Below, in pieces: positions 33,317 through 49,337 of a DNA stretch of 64,000 nucleotides. Source of the DNA: Osedax fenrisi (Eukaryota; Annelida; Polychaeta; Sabellida; Siboglinidae); assembly GCA_964019155.1 (NCBI GenBank), contig OZ025240.1, forward strand, positions 33,229,507 through 33,293,506, in the 5' to 3' direction. The notes beneath the pieces are model-generated. The model was given only the letters and a program-made list of their open reading frames with translations. It was not told where the DNA came from and made no database searches. Within the stretch, counting starts at the first letter, position 1; each line of letters begins with the position of its first letter. Made by a program: the position numbers and the translations under genes.

Positions 33317-33412
33317 CTAACATTTGTATGGAATACAATATCCTGTAGACTTGCACCTGTAGCCTGAGCAAGGTTTCGCTACGCACCTGTATCCCATACG
33401 ACATCCCATGGT
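33317..33412 (-). CDS. Right terminal exon: cysteine module and stop
   Basis: The acceptor CCACACAG is followed by TMGCRMGYRCVAKPCSGYRC and an ending YKC-stop at 33319-33317. It differs from the left terminal exon at five of 96 positions. Three of these change the amino acid, and all cysteines are kept. Confidence 0.78.
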   Translation of the reverse strand, partial: TMGCRMGYRCVAKPCSGYRCKSTGYCIPYKC

Positions 33413-33925
33413 CTGTGTGGACGATAAAGGGAGGATTAGGGAAGTAATTATACATACGTGTACGTGTGTGTACGTATGGGGGTGTACGACGTACACTGTA
33501 AACGTTATTATATACGTACGTATACGTATATGGGTGTATGTATTGTACGCTATTCTGTGAAACTATATACGGCGTATACCCTATAACCGATACAGGGGAT
33601 CGTTTAACTAGCCGATGAATCATTAGCAATTAATATTAGTGATCAGCCATTACTAATGCGTCATAACTGATGACTCATCAGTATTACGTCATCACCTAAT
33701 AAATGACATGTGGTGGACGCGGATTTCAATAGAATTGAAGTCGGTAGCATACATGATCATACGTACATATGATCTTGTCTACAAGTACAACCGTACGGTG
33801 TACAGTGTACACTATACACTGTATACTGTACACTGTATGTATAATTGATCGCTGTAGTCAGCATCACCTTACAACTAACTCTATAATCTTAAAAGAAGAA
33901 AGAGTTACATTATACATTTAATAAC

Positions 33926-33982
<57 letters not shown>

Positions 33983-34697
33983 GCACATATTGGAGGTATC
34001 GACCAAATAAAACCTAAGCTTTCACTGATCCTCCATATATGTATGACATACATAGTATGTCGTTGGTCTGATTATACTGATTGCATTCATTCATTCACAC
34101 ATATTGTTATTGTTATTTTGTTATTATTATTTTATTTGGTGGAGTCATATCCCATACAGGAACTTAGATGAGGTTTTAACTTATAACCATATATGGCTCT
34201 AATATCCCTTGGAAGCTAGTAGCTATATATATATATATATATATATATAGCTTTATTGGATAGTAACCTATTTTTAAGTATAGATTTATAAATAATATAT
34301 GGTACTCTCCTTTGAGCAGAAATTGTATTTGCTAAATTGTACTTTCTGAACTCTCTCATAAACTATTTTCATTAATTGATTCATTGATTCATTAAAGTGT
34401 TATGGATTATGTAACTTACAATCGAGCAGATGATCATGGTAACCATATATAATCATACATACCTATAGGTATACACATGATCGCGCGAATAACTAACACT
34501 ACAAGGGTTATATTGACATTTGCAAGTTCTGCAGTCGTTGCTATCGAAGATGTAGCCGTATCGACAGTGACGCTTACAGAATAGCTGAGGGCATCTGTTA
34601 ACGCATTTCTTGTGGCAGTCTTTCAACGATACGAAATTGTTCTGGTTTCCCTATAAAAGCGAATTAAGTTTACGACTATTATATTATAATGTATTAG

Positions 34698-34746
<49 letters not shown>

Positions 34747-35182
34747 TATATAAATTTATATATATATATATTTAATATACTTTAATTCATTTATTTTCTC
34801 GTATAAAACAGTATTATGAAAGTGTAAATATAATTGTAATAGTTTTCGATAATTATTTCATATAAATACTACAATGTATGTTAGTTTACCATTGTCTATA
34901 AACTATACATATATGAATACATACTATAAGCTATGCACATTTTATTATGAATGCTATATAATAAACTATAAATACTATATATATACTATACTATAAGTAC
35001 TATATATAGTTTTATAGTATAGTATATATATATATAATTTTCATAATAAAATATGCATAGGTTATACTATATACATATAATATATATCATATATGTATAG
35101 TTTATGGACGATGGTACATTAAAATACATTGTAGTATTTATAGTATAATAGTCTTATATTGATAATAATAGTATACTTCATA

Positions 35183-35239
<57 letters not shown>

Positions 35240-35529
35240 TACGTGTAACCCGCAGTACATTTGCATCGCAGTGATAACTAACGTTGCAACCTCCGTAGAC
35301 GAATTTCACGCATTTGTTAGTGGTCTCGTCGTAGTAGTATCGGGGGAAGTAACCCTTACACGTACCCGGCTGCTTAGGCAATACGCAGATAGCTGTGGAG
35401 GAGTGTATGTGTGGTGATAACGGTGAGGTGTACGGTACAGCGGAGGTACTCGCCTGATCAGGCACGTTCGTAGACATAATAGTATGCGTGATTATATACA
35501 CATGAAGGTGAATATACATATATGTACAT

Positions 35530-35590
<61 letters not shown>

Positions 35591-36296
35591 CTCTCTATAA
35601 GAAACTATTTTTTTCAGTACTTTTTTTCTTATAGAGAGGTTTTCTTATAAAGAGGTTTTTACTTTTCCAATGATTTTAAGAATTAATTTATAATTGCAAA
35701 ATGCATTATATAATCTATAGGTTATATATATATAGACTATTTATTTTGTATACTGTTTTAAATGTATACTGTATTGTTTTGGCTTAGACATATTAATACA
35801 TAATGAAATTTTATTAGAATTACATTAGAAATTATAAATTATGAATCATCATTGATGAATATAATATAATGAATATTAAAATAATCTATTATTTAACAAT
35901 TAATTGTATAATATTGTATAATAAATTGTATCATCAATACATTTTAAGGATATAATAACATTTATTAATTAATTTTAATAAATTTATGGATATACAATAA
36001 CAATTATTAATTAATTTAATTCATTTCGAGCTATTTATGTAATATAATATTTGTAAGAAAAAAAAATATCTTATATAATAATTAATTTCTATAATTGTTA
36101 TCAATATACAATACTTCAATTTATATATAATTATTTTGTATACAATAAGTTTCTTATAAAGAAGTTTTTCTTATAATATTTTCTTATAAAGAGGTTTTTT
36201 AATGTAGAAAATGTTGAATTCCAACCAAATGTGCGAAAAATGTTCTTATAAAGAGGTTTTTCTTATAAAGAGGTTTCTTATAGAGAGGTTTTACTG

Positions 36297-36339
<43 letters not shown>

Positions 36340-36581
36340 AGTTTACAAAGGAAAATCTTTGGTGTGTGTTTGAATCACCGTGTAGACAAGAATGATAGTT
36401 TTTGTGATGTTTTAAGTTTTTTTCATACGATTTCGCAATAATTTATGATTCACCGAATATATTGATACCATTTACTTGTGAAATTAACAAGTGTTCCATT
36501 GTGTAGTTAACCGATATCACTAGTATATTTATCTATTTACAGTATATTATTTAATTATATATTACATTGCTACACTTGCAG

Positions 36582-36660
<79 letters not shown>

Positions 36661-37869
36661 GAAGATAAACATCTTATATATTTTTAATGTAGTTGTTTTT
36701 AAGTTTATATTATATATTTGTAATTAGTTATTTTGTGTATTATGTCATAATTATAAATGTTGATTTCGTAGATTGTGATTTTTTTGTTTTTCATTTAATG
36801 TTATTTAGTTTATTTTATATTTTTAGTTAGTTATATTTTTGTTTTATTTTATGGAATAATTATAAAAGTAGAAATGTTGATTTCGTGTATATTGATTTTT
36901 GTGTTTTTTTATTTAGTGTTATTTAGTTTATTTAAATATAATTGGTTGGACAAATGAACCGTCGCGTAGAAATAATATAATCTGAATTATATTAGATTTA
37001 ATAATATTATTTCATTTTTGATTATACCTTGGCACGTGGAGGTTTGTATAAAGTTGCATTGAAATAAACTATATTGTAATGTTGTATATATGTATATATA
37101 TAACAGCATTAGTGTGTGGTTTTTTGTTTTAATTGTTAATAAAGAGTAATATAATATAACGGTCCTCTATCATTTTGATTTGTGTTATATTGCCAACACC
37201 TATTTTTGAACACTCATTATTACATATATATATATATATAAATGTAAACTTATTAATACATGCTAATACCAAAGCCCTGGGCTTTGCTAATACTTACATT
37301 TGCAAACGGATCTTGATTTACAGGGTTTCTTAAAGCATTTATCATATGTTATTTGGCAATATTCAGTTTCTTTATTGCAATTTGCTTCCTATAGAATATG
37401 TATATATATAATTATAAAAATCATTATATAGTCTATATAATATATAACTAGATCCTATATTAATGAATATATTAATGTGATCGTGCGTCTTAATTTTGCA
37501 ATTATTATACGATCATTATTTTTAAATTGTAATAAATTTATTACATATTCAAATATATACATATGTTAATAAAAAAATATCTATCTAAATATAGAACTTA
37601 TTTAACTATGGATAGCGAATAATGGATATATGAAGTAGTATCCTGATATACTACTTCTATACTATTAACAAGGATTTTGCGAATCAAGTACAACCAGTCA
37701 CTATCTACGCAATGTAATTAATATGAACCCGTGCAGGGCATGCCGCTGATAGCAGTAGTATCACGACAGATATAGATTTAGGTTTCACGCAATTTTCATT
37801 GTAATGTGTACTTATTGTTATATTACATGATATGTAATATAAGTTAGCTTTCACCCAATTTATATATGA

Positions 37870-37939
<70 letters not shown>

Positions 37940-38486
37940 CATTAAACACTAAGGTATTCTATTACTTTGTTATATATTACTAATCAACTCTTTGTTTTCA
38001 TCATATAAATGATAATTACTTTTTTGTTTACATTTTGCGTGTTTAGTTTGACACATATATATTAAGTTGACAGAAATAACAATCTATGTAGGTGGCGCTG
38101 TTCATTATACTAAATAGGATTTCACGAGTTCGCGTAAATGTTATATATTTACTAAGAAAAGGAATTACTTATATACTACTATACTACACCAATATTATAC
38201 TACTATACTATGCCATACTACACTAACTATATTTTACTATACCATACTATAGTACACTATAATATACTACACTATATTATACTATACTACTAGACTAACC
38301 TCGCAGAGTGGAGACTCCTTACATTCACAAGTTTGGCAGCCATTATTATCGCTGATGTATCCGTATTTGCAAGAGTTCGGACATTTAATCTTAGGACAAA
38401 CTACGCACACTTTGCGGCAATCATCCAATGTAAGGAATTTATTCTGATTTCCCTATACAAATTTCGTAATATTATATTTGACATAT

Positions 38487-38523
<37 letters not shown>

Positions 38524-39012
38524 GGTTGTAATAATTATATTGAAAGTTTTTCAGTCAACCATAAGTTACAATATTTAAATATTAACCCCACTATATTAGT
38601 GGATTCATTAAAGTATGTATGTAAATATTCTAATATATTAATTAATTAATTTAATTAATTTGTTATTTTTATAGTGTTAATATACTTTATAAGTATGTTC
38701 CTTCTATTACATGGGTAGTCTATAAATGGTATTTAGATTTCTAAATCTTTACTAAATCACATTATTATGATAAAAGTAATACTATATATACATATTTTCT
38801 ACACTTTAACATTTAGTGTATACAATACACATTGTATTATATTATATTATATTAGTATGAAAAATAGATATGATTAGAATTCATAAATAAGGTAATATAG
38901 TTAAGAGTATTTTTATATTTATATGTATTAAATAAAGTCAATTAATTCAAGTCAAATACTTTTTCTATTTATATTTAATATACTTATATCTTATAAGAGT
39001 TATAAAATAATA

Positions 39013-39054
<42 letters not shown>

Positions 39055-42000
39055 AATATAGATATTTGTATATATCTTTAACAATAGATAAGTTTGCAAC
39101 TAACTTTGCATCCTCCGTAGATGAATATCTTACACGTACGTGCAATGCTGTCATGTAATATCTGGGAATCATTGCACTGCATGAACCGGGCTGTGCTAAT
39201 TGCTTGCAGATAGCTATCAGTGAATATGAAATGTATCTTATCGTCGGTTAAAATGTGAAATTGTAAGGATAAAATACAATACATATTGATATTACTTTAA
39301 ATATGTTCAATACAACTGATTTCTAGTCATTTAAATATATAGAGAATTTATCAAATATATCGGAATATAATCAACTATATAATAATTAATTATTACGGAC
39401 ACATTTTCTTTAGAACATGAAACTAAGAAGACTAACAAATTAATATAACGTAATCGCAAACTTAACACTGCACGCTAACTATAGTATACTATTACATCAT
39501 CGTATATTATATATGTATATATATACATAAATATATACCATATATGGTGCTAACATTTACAGACGGCTTGTAAAGTGCACACTCCATGATGACATACCTT
39601 CTCAACTTCACAATAATGATTCTCGGGACATCTCACACCCTAAACGAATAGAGGTATGATTAATTTTCTGGTATATAATTCATATAAGTCTTAAAAAGGA
39701 CTTCTTGATATGCCTTAGAGGAGCTATTTTTTATTATATTCGTAAATAATATGTATTATCTATATTATTCAAACTGTTTGTTTAAAAATATAAATTCATT
39801 AAATTTCATTTCAATTCAAGTATACGTGAACTTGAATATTAGATTATAACGGATACCAGGAAGTGAACTTTTTCCATCCCTGAATAATCGTATATACACT
39901 CATTTTAAATTAATGTTGACTAACCTCACAAGTTACATTTTTCACCTTACATTCACAAGTTGGGCAGCCATTACTATCGTTGAGGTATCCGTATTCGCAA
40001 TCGACGGTAGAATCAAGCCTTGGGCAAACCGGGCAAACTTTACGGCACTCTTCCAGTGACTCAAAGTTATTATGGTTTCCCTACAAACATTGTTATTTAG
40101 TAAAGTAATACTATATTAATTATATATTAAATATATGTATATATAAAATTATATAATGATTACTTTTATGGTAAGTTTTCATTAATAAAAATTATTTAGA
40201 TAATAATTACAGTATATTTAATGGAATCTATAAGTATAATTATTCTATATTTTAAATAATTATATTAATAATTTAATTAAATTCTATTTATTTATTATTG
40301 TTTACCTATACCATAATTTATGGATTTATTTCTATAAGCTATATTTCTATGATGTTACATATTTTAACTAAATCTGATAATACATTGATAATATAATTAT
40401 AAATATGTATTAATATATTAACATATTTATAAATCGCATTGTAAATTATTATTTAAATAAAGAATTAGATTTATGTTATCAATTTAAAGTTCTTTCGATT
40501 TTCGATATTTATTTTATGGATTATTTTAGAAATTTCTTATGTATTCATTAACAATATATTTATGTATAATTAGATAACAATTACATCGTTGTCAATTAAA
40601 AAATATGAATGATTGTATATCATAAACATACATTATATACATTTATATATATAGTATTTATAATTTTAAATTAAATTAAATGTTGATAGAGACCAATAGG
40701 TAAGTTGAGACTAACTCTGCATCCTCCGTAAATGAATTTCTTACAAGTTTTAGTACTATTATCGTAGTAATATCTGAGGTGGGATTCTTTACATGGGCCG
40801 GGCTGCACTTTTTGGCCGCAGATAACTATCAGATATTAATTAAATGTAAAATATCTTCGGTTAAATTGGGAAAGTATAAGGCAAATCTAATGAAAATTAA
40901 TATTATAATATAATAGAACATTATTATTTCTATTTATCTAAATAAATAATAGAAAATATCGAATGAGTCGAACTATAAACTACTTTATATGAACAACATT
41001 AGATTAATAAGAATACATATTATATAGAAAATAAAAATTGAAAATTATTAAATTGTGCAAAAGTAGGATGAAACTAATAAAATAGATATACGTTTAAATA
41101 TTATTATTATAACTTTAATTTCTATTAACTAGATTTATGATAACAACTATCCAATACATTGAAATATAAGCAACTATATAATATTTTATTATTAAGAAAA
41201 ATAACCTATAGGTATAAATAGAAAATAGAAATATACGGATTATCACTTTAACTGTACGGTATTTTTTTTAGCTTAATGCGGAATGAACAACAATTTATAC
41301 CATAATCCTATTATTATATAATGGTATACTATATACTATGCACATATACTATAATATATATATATACACCATATATGCTACTAACATTTACAGACGGCTT
41401 CTAAAACACAATCTTCATTATGACACACCTTCTCAACTTCACAATAATGATTCTCGGGACATCTCACACACTAAACGAATAGAGGTATGATTAATTTTCT
41501 GGTATATAATTCATATAAGTCTTAAAAAGGACTTCTTGATATGCCTTAGAGGAGCTATTTTTTATTATATTCGTAAATAATATTTATTATATATATAATC
41601 AAACTGTTTGTTTAAAAAATAAATTTATTAAATTTCATTTCATTTCAAGTATACGTGAACTTGAATATTAGATTATAACGGATACCAGGAAGTGAACTTT
41701 TTCCATCCCTGAATAATCGTATATACACTGATTATAAATTAATGTTGACTAACCTCACAAGTTACATTTTTCACCTTACATTCACAAGTTGGGCAGCCAT
41801 TACTATCGTTGAGATATCCGTATTCGCAATCAACGGTACAATCAAGCCTTGGGCAAACCGGGCAAACTTTACGGCACTCTTCCAGTGACTCGAAGTTATT
41901 ATGGTTTCCCTACAAACATTGTTATTTAGTAAAGTAATACTATATTAATTATATATTAAATATATGTATATATAAAATTATATAATGATTACTTTTATGG

Positions 42001-44297
42001 TAAGTTTTCATTAATACAAATTATTTAGATAATAATTACAGTATATTTAATGGAATCTATAAGTATAATTATTCTATATTTTAAATAATTATATTAATAA
42101 TTTAATTAAATTCTATTTATTTATTATTGTTTACCTATACCATATTTTATGGATTTATTTCTATAAGCTATATTTCTATGATGTTACATATTTTAACTAA
42201 ATCTCATAATACACTGATAATATAATTATAAATATGTATTAATATATTAACATATTTATAAATCGCATTGTAAATTATTATTTAAATAAAGAATTAGATT
42301 TATGTTATCAATTTAAAGTTCTTTCGATTTTCGATATTTATTTTATGGATTATTTTAGAAATTGCATATGTATTCATTAACAATATATTTATGTATAATA
42401 AGATAACACTTACATCGTTGTCAATTAAAAAATATGAATCATTGTATATCATAAACATACATTATATACATTTATATATATATAGTATTTATAATTTTAA
42501 ATTAAATTAAATGTTGATAGAGCCCAATAGATAAGTTGAGACTAACTCTGCATCCTCCGTAAATGAATTTCTTACAAGTTTTAGTACTGTTATCGTAGTA
42601 ATATCTGAGGTGGGATTCATCACATGGGCCGGGCTGCACTTTTTGGCCGCAGATAACTATCAGATATTAATTAAATGTAAAATATCTTCGGTTAAATTGG
42701 GAAAGTATAAGGAAAATCTAATGCAAATTAATATTATAATATAATATAAAATTATTATTTCTATTTATCTAAATAGATAATAGAAAATATCGAATGAGTC
42801 GAACTATAAACTACTTTATATGAACAACATTAGATTAATAAGAATACATATTATATAGAAAATAAAAATTGAAAATTATTAAATTGTGCAAAAGTAGGAT
42901 GAAACTAATAAAATAGATATACGTTTAAATATTATTATTATAACTTTAATTTCTATTAACTAGATATATGATAACAACTATCTAATACATTGAAATATAA
43001 GCAACTATATAATATTTTATTATTAAGAAAAATAACCTATAGGTATAAATATAAAATTGAAATATACGGCTTATCACATTAATGGTACGGTATTTTTTTA
43101 GCTTAATGCGGAATGAACAACAATTTATGCCATAATCCTGTTATTATATAATGGTATACTATATACTATGCACATATACTATAATATATATATACACCAT
43201 ATATGCTACTAACATTTACAGACGGCTTCTAAAACACAATCTTCATTATGACATACCTTCTCAACTTCACAATAATGATTCTCGGGACATCTCACACCCT
43301 AAACGAATAGAGATATGATTAATTTTCTGGTATATAATTCATATAAGTCTTAAAAATGACTTCTTGATATGCCTTAGATGAGCTATTTTTTATTATATTC
43401 GTATATAATATTTATTATATATATTATTCAAACTGTTTGTTTAAAAAAATAAATTCATTAAATTTCATTTCATTTCAAGTATACGTGAACTTGAATATTA
43501 GATTATAACGGATACCAGGAAGTGAACTTTTTCCATCCCTGAATAATCGTATATACACTGATTATAAATTAATGTTGACTAACCTCACAAGTTACATTTT
43601 TCACCTTACATTCACAAGTTGGGCAGCCATTACTATCGTTGAGGTATCCGTATTCGCAATCAACGGTACAATCAAGCCTTGGGCAAACCGGGCAAACTTT
43701 ACGGCACTCTTCCAGTGACTCGAAGTTATTATGGTTTCCCTACAAACATTGTTATTTAGTAAAGTAATACTATATTAATTATATATTAAATATATGTATA
43801 TATAAAATTATATAATGATTACTTTTATGGTAAGTTTTCATTAATACAAATTATTTAGATAATAATTACAGTATATTTAATAGAATCTATAAGTATAATT
43901 ATTCTATATTTTAAATAATTATATTAATAATTTAATTAAATTCTATTTATTTATTATTGTTTACCTATACCATAATTTATGGATTTATTTCTATAAGCTA
44001 TATTTCTATGATGTTACATATTTTAACTAAATCTGATAATACATTGATAATATAATTATAAATATGTATTAATATATTAACATATTTATAAATCGCATTG
44101 TAAATTATTATTTAAATAAAGAATTAGATTTATGTTATCAATTTAAAGTTCTTTCGATTTTCGATATTTATTTTATGGATTATTTTAGAAATTTCTTGTA
44201 TTCATTAACAATATATTTATGTATAATAAGATAACAATTAAATCGTTATCAATTAAAAATAATGAATTATTATATATCATAAACATACATTATATAC

Positions 44298-44331
<34 letters not shown>

Positions 44332-45926
44332 TTTATAATTAAAAATTAAATTAAATTTTGATAGAGTCCAATAGGTAAGTTGAGACTAACTCTACATCCT
44401 CCGTAAATGAATTTCTTACAAGTTTTAGTACTGTTATCGTAGTAATATCTGAGGTGGGATTCTTTACATGGGCCGGGCTGCACTTTTTGGCCGCATATAG
44501 CTATCAGATATTAATTAAATGTAAAATATCTTCGGTTAAATTGGGAAAGTATAAGGCAAATCTAATGAAAATTAATATTATAATATAATAGAACATTATT
44601 ATTTCTATTTATCTAAATAAATAATAGAAAATATCGAATGAGTCAAACTATAAACTACTTTATATGAACAACATTAGATTAATAAGAATACATATCATAT
44701 AGAAAATAAAATTGAAAATTATTAAATTGTGCAAAAGTAGAATGAAACTAATAAAATAGATATACGTTTAAATATTATTGTTATAACTTTAATTTCTATT
44801 AATTAGATATATAATAACAACTATCTAATAAATTGAAATATAAGCAACTATATAATATTTTATTATTAAGAAAAATAACCTATAGGTATAAATATAAAAT
44901 AGAAATATGCGGCTTATCACTTTAATGGTACGGTATTTTTTTAGCTTAATGCGGAATGAACAACAATGTATGCCATAATCCTATTATTATATAATGGTAT
45001 ACTATATACTATAATATATATACACCATATATGCTCCTAACATTTACAGACGGCTTCTAAAACATAATCTTCATTATGACATACCTTCTCAACTTCACAA
45101 TAATGATTCTCGGGACATCTCACACCCTAAACGAATAGAGGTATGATTAATTTTCTGGTATATAATTCATATAAGTCTTAAAAAGGACTTCTTGATATGC
45201 CTTAGAGGAGCTATTTTTTATTATATTCGTAAATAATATTTATTATATATATTATTCAAACTGTTTGTTTGAAAAAAATAAATTCATTAAATTTCATTTC
45301 ATTTCATTTCAACTATACGTGAACTTAAATATTAGATTATAACGGATACCAGGAAGTGAACTTTTTCCATTCCTGAATAATCGTATATACACTGATTATA
45401 AATTAATGTTGACTAACCTCACAAGTTACAATTTTCACCTTACATTCACAAGTTAGGCAGCCATTACTATCGTTGAGGTATCCGTATTCGCAATCGACGG
45501 TACAATCAAGCCTTGGGCAAACCGGGCAAACTTTACGGCACTCTTCCATTGACCTGAAGTTATTATGGTTTCCCTACAAACATTGTTATTTAGTAAGTAA
45601 TACTTTATTAATTATATATTAAATATATGTATATATAAAATTATATAATGATTACTTTTATGGTAAGTTTTCATAAATCAAAATTATTTAGATAATAATT
45701 ACAGTATATTTAATGTAATCTATAAGTATAATTATTATTTAAATAAAGAATTAGATTTATGTTATCAATTTAAAGTTCTTTCGATTTTCGATATTTATTT
45801 TATGGATTATTTTAGAAATTTCTTATGTATTCATTAACAATATATTTATGTATAATAAGATAACAATTAAATCGTTATTAATTAAAAATAATGAATTATT
45901 ATATATCATAAACATACATTATATAC

Positions 45927-45966
<40 letters not shown>

Positions 45967-46499
45967 TTTATAATTAAAAATTAGATTAAATTTTGATAGA
46001 GTCCAATAGGTAAGTTGAGACTAACTCTGCATCCTCCGTAAATGAATTTCTTACAAGTTTTAGTACTGTTATCGTAGTAATATCTGAGGTGGGATCCTTT
46101 ACATGGGCCGGGCTGCACTTTTAGCTTGCAGATAGCTATCAGGTAATAGTTAAATGTAGCTTATCTTCGGTTAAATTGGGAAATCATAATTATAAGGAGA
46201 AAATAATTAAAATGAATATTATTTCAAATATAATTGAACAATTTGATTTCTATTTATCTAAAAATATAATATAAAATATCGAGTGCATGAAACTATAACC
46301 TACTTTATCTGAACAATTCCTGATTAATACGAACAAATATCATATTATAAATAAATCTTTGAAGATTAGAAAATTAAGGTTATTGTAATAATTATAATAT
46401 TATTTTCTTAACGTATACATTAACATTAACGTATACCTATAGGACATGGCTATTTTAATGTTATTAATATTTAAGACTTATATTATCGTAATTTTTATA

Positions 46500-46546
<47 letters not shown>

Positions 46547-48227
46547 ACATAAATATATATATACCATATATGGTGCTAACATTTACAGACGGCTTGTAAA
46601 TTGCACTCTCCATGATGACATACTTTCTCCACTTCGCAATACTGATTCTCGGGACATTTCACAGTCTGAACGAATAGAGGGGCGTGGTTTAAACATTACA
46701 GATTTTACGCAATACATATCAAAAATTGATTTCATAGTTTACTTATTACATGATAGTACTACAAATCATATAGTTTATACATTAGTAAGTGTTTTACAAT
46801 ATCTATAATATACCACTTAAGTAGAACTTAAGTAGACATTTTTGTATATAATATTCGCAGTGATGGGTACTGTCCATTGATAGTGAACGGCGTTAAATTG
46901 TGAACTTTAAACCATATCGGATAGGCAATAATAATCGAACTTTAACTTTGAACTTTTGATTTTATCGCTTAAAGATTAATATAATTAACTTAACTATTCA
47001 ACGCTTACAATTTGTATAATTAATAATTAAAAAGTTAAATTATTATTAATTTGTCCACGTAATGAGATTCGCATTATTTGAAATTTCAAAATTTTATGTT
47101 TTTGCTTGTAATTTTTTCCAAATTAAATATTCGTATAACGGGAATTTAAGACGTTACTATTATACTATATACATGTTATTAGATTATACATACTTTTATG
47201 TAATAGATATATTTTTAATAACATCATAATTTATAAATATTTATATTATACGAGTTTTTTTATATGATACCAATTCTTGATTTGCTTGTCAATTTGATCA
47301 AAATATATTACGCTTTTTTACTTCTATGTATACTTAATTAGATATATATGTATTACATGTGACAACGTATTTACTTGATAATTTGGTTGATATCTATTCC
47401 ATATTAATATTATAAATTAATATGTTCAATATATATCGAGAATAATATATCCAATAATATAAGTATTCATAAGAATACCATGCACATCATTCTATAGAAT
47501 ATACTATTAATTCTTGGGTATACTCGAGAATCAATAGTTAGATAATGGATGAATAGTCATTACCTAGTTATAAGCAGTTTATTGTATTATACATTCGAAT
47601 TTTTAAATTAATCTTTGGATCATTAATTATTAACTTTAACGCGTTTACTTAGCAAGCTTGTTACATGTGAACTTGTAATGAAACTAATAAAGCTTAATGA
47701 TACATCAAATGTGACCTTGTACTATAATAGATAGCCATGAAGTGAACTTTTTCAATCACTGAATAATCGTATATATAATTATTATACATTAAGTTGTACT
47801 AACCTCACAAGTTACGATTTGCATCTTACATTCACATGTTGGACAACCATTGCTATCGTTGAGGTATCCGTATTTGCAATAGTTGGGACATTTAATCTTA
47901 GGACAAACCACGCAAGCTTTACGGCAATCTTCCAGTGACTGGAAGTTATTCTGGTTTCCCTACAAACATTGTTATTTAGTAAATTAGTATTATTTTAATT
48001 GTATACTATATATATATGTAAATATTTATGAAATATATATATATATGTATAATATTACATAATGATTAATACTTATATTGTAAGTATACATTATATGTAA
48101 CATTATTATATTTTATTTTAATATTTTTTATTTTTATTTAAAAGGATAAGTCTCTATGATTGTATGGATAAGTGTATTTATAACATTCTCTCATATTACT
48201 ACTTCAAAATTTAAACATCAATCTCAT

Positions 48228-48266
<39 letters not shown>

Positions 48267-49297
48267 ATAACATTTAATATTTAGTATATAACACATATGC
48301 AGTGATGGGCACGATCACGATCGTGATCTTGATCGCGATCGACGATCGTTTGAAAATGATCGAGTAAAATTATCGACGATCGTCAGCAACTGATCGCGAT
48401 CGTGAAAAAAATTAAACATAATTTATATATATTTATAGGAAATATATTATCAAGAAATAACAAAATAGTGGAATAATAATAACTTTTATTTATGAAAATG
48501 TTGAAATACGATCAAATTAATAATAAAATAATATTAATAGGAATTATAATGAATTTGCTTTCAATAGAACTAACAATTCAAAGTTAGTATCATTTAGTTT
48601 ATTGCGTTTCGGTTTATTTATATTGGTAGAAATACTACAAATTATTTCCACTGGCGCGGATGATGGTAGTTGGAATAGTATAGAATTGTATTTTATGGAA
48701 AAAAAATTTATAATATGATAATTATTTAGCATATCTAAATTAGTATTTTTACTATTTATATAATTAAGTATTTCTATTTCTACCATTGATTTATAAGTTG
48801 ATGGTCCATTATCATCAATAACATAGAATTCATATGAATTAGTTTCGCTTTGTTCTGGTGTAGGTCCTAGTTATATAAACCTCGTTATCTGGGATATGTC
48901 TATTAATATATATCTTAAATGTAGATAACAACATATTTTTTTCTTCTACGTAATTACTTAACCAATTTAATTTAAATTTTGGGTTAGATATTGTTGCTAT
49001 AATGGGACTATTGATAGAATACTCAAATAAAAATAATCGTTAAACCTACGTTTTAATCCTTCCTATAGGATATCCTTCCTACATCTAATAATGGTTGACA
49101 ATAAACTAATTTAGTATCCATTTTTAATAAGCGGGATTCTATTGAAAATAGTGTTGGGAATAAATTCCATAAAAATAATTAATGTCCCCTTGTAATCTAT
49201 CTAACCCTATTGCTAATGGCGAGGTAACCTATGTTGTTTGATCTTGCATGTCTCGCGCGGTAAAATATTACGATTACATAAGTAAAAAATATACATT

Positions 49298-49337
<40 letters not shown>

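Larger units (their letters stand above)
30049..46135 (-). repeat. Right arm of large inverted duplication
   Basis: This is the reverse-complement counterpart of 1-15952. The inner edge lies near 30049, where the match to 15952 ends. Arm-specific insertions are a SINE (31523-31810) and a pogo-like MITE (35585-36296). The right gene continues outward to 56568, with no partner inside this window. Confidence 0.85.
39925..46135 (-). repeat. Tandem array of about 1.83-kb gene cassettes (right arm)
   Basis: Exon C copies start (reading the - strand) at 45573, 43739, 41909 and 40080, spacings of 1834, 1830 and 1829 bp. The intron between exons B and C is about 170 bp shorter than in the left array. 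U6 has a further deletion there, leaving 452 bp. Confidence 0.85.

Noticed and set aside
38333..38521. 62-codon + strand ORF
   Set aside because: It is antisense to exon C of right U2, whose - strand frame carries the Kunitz and antistasin cysteines.
46446..46808. 120-codon + strand ORF
   Set aside because: It is antisense to exon A of right U6 and passes through a (TA)n tract. No domain is visible.
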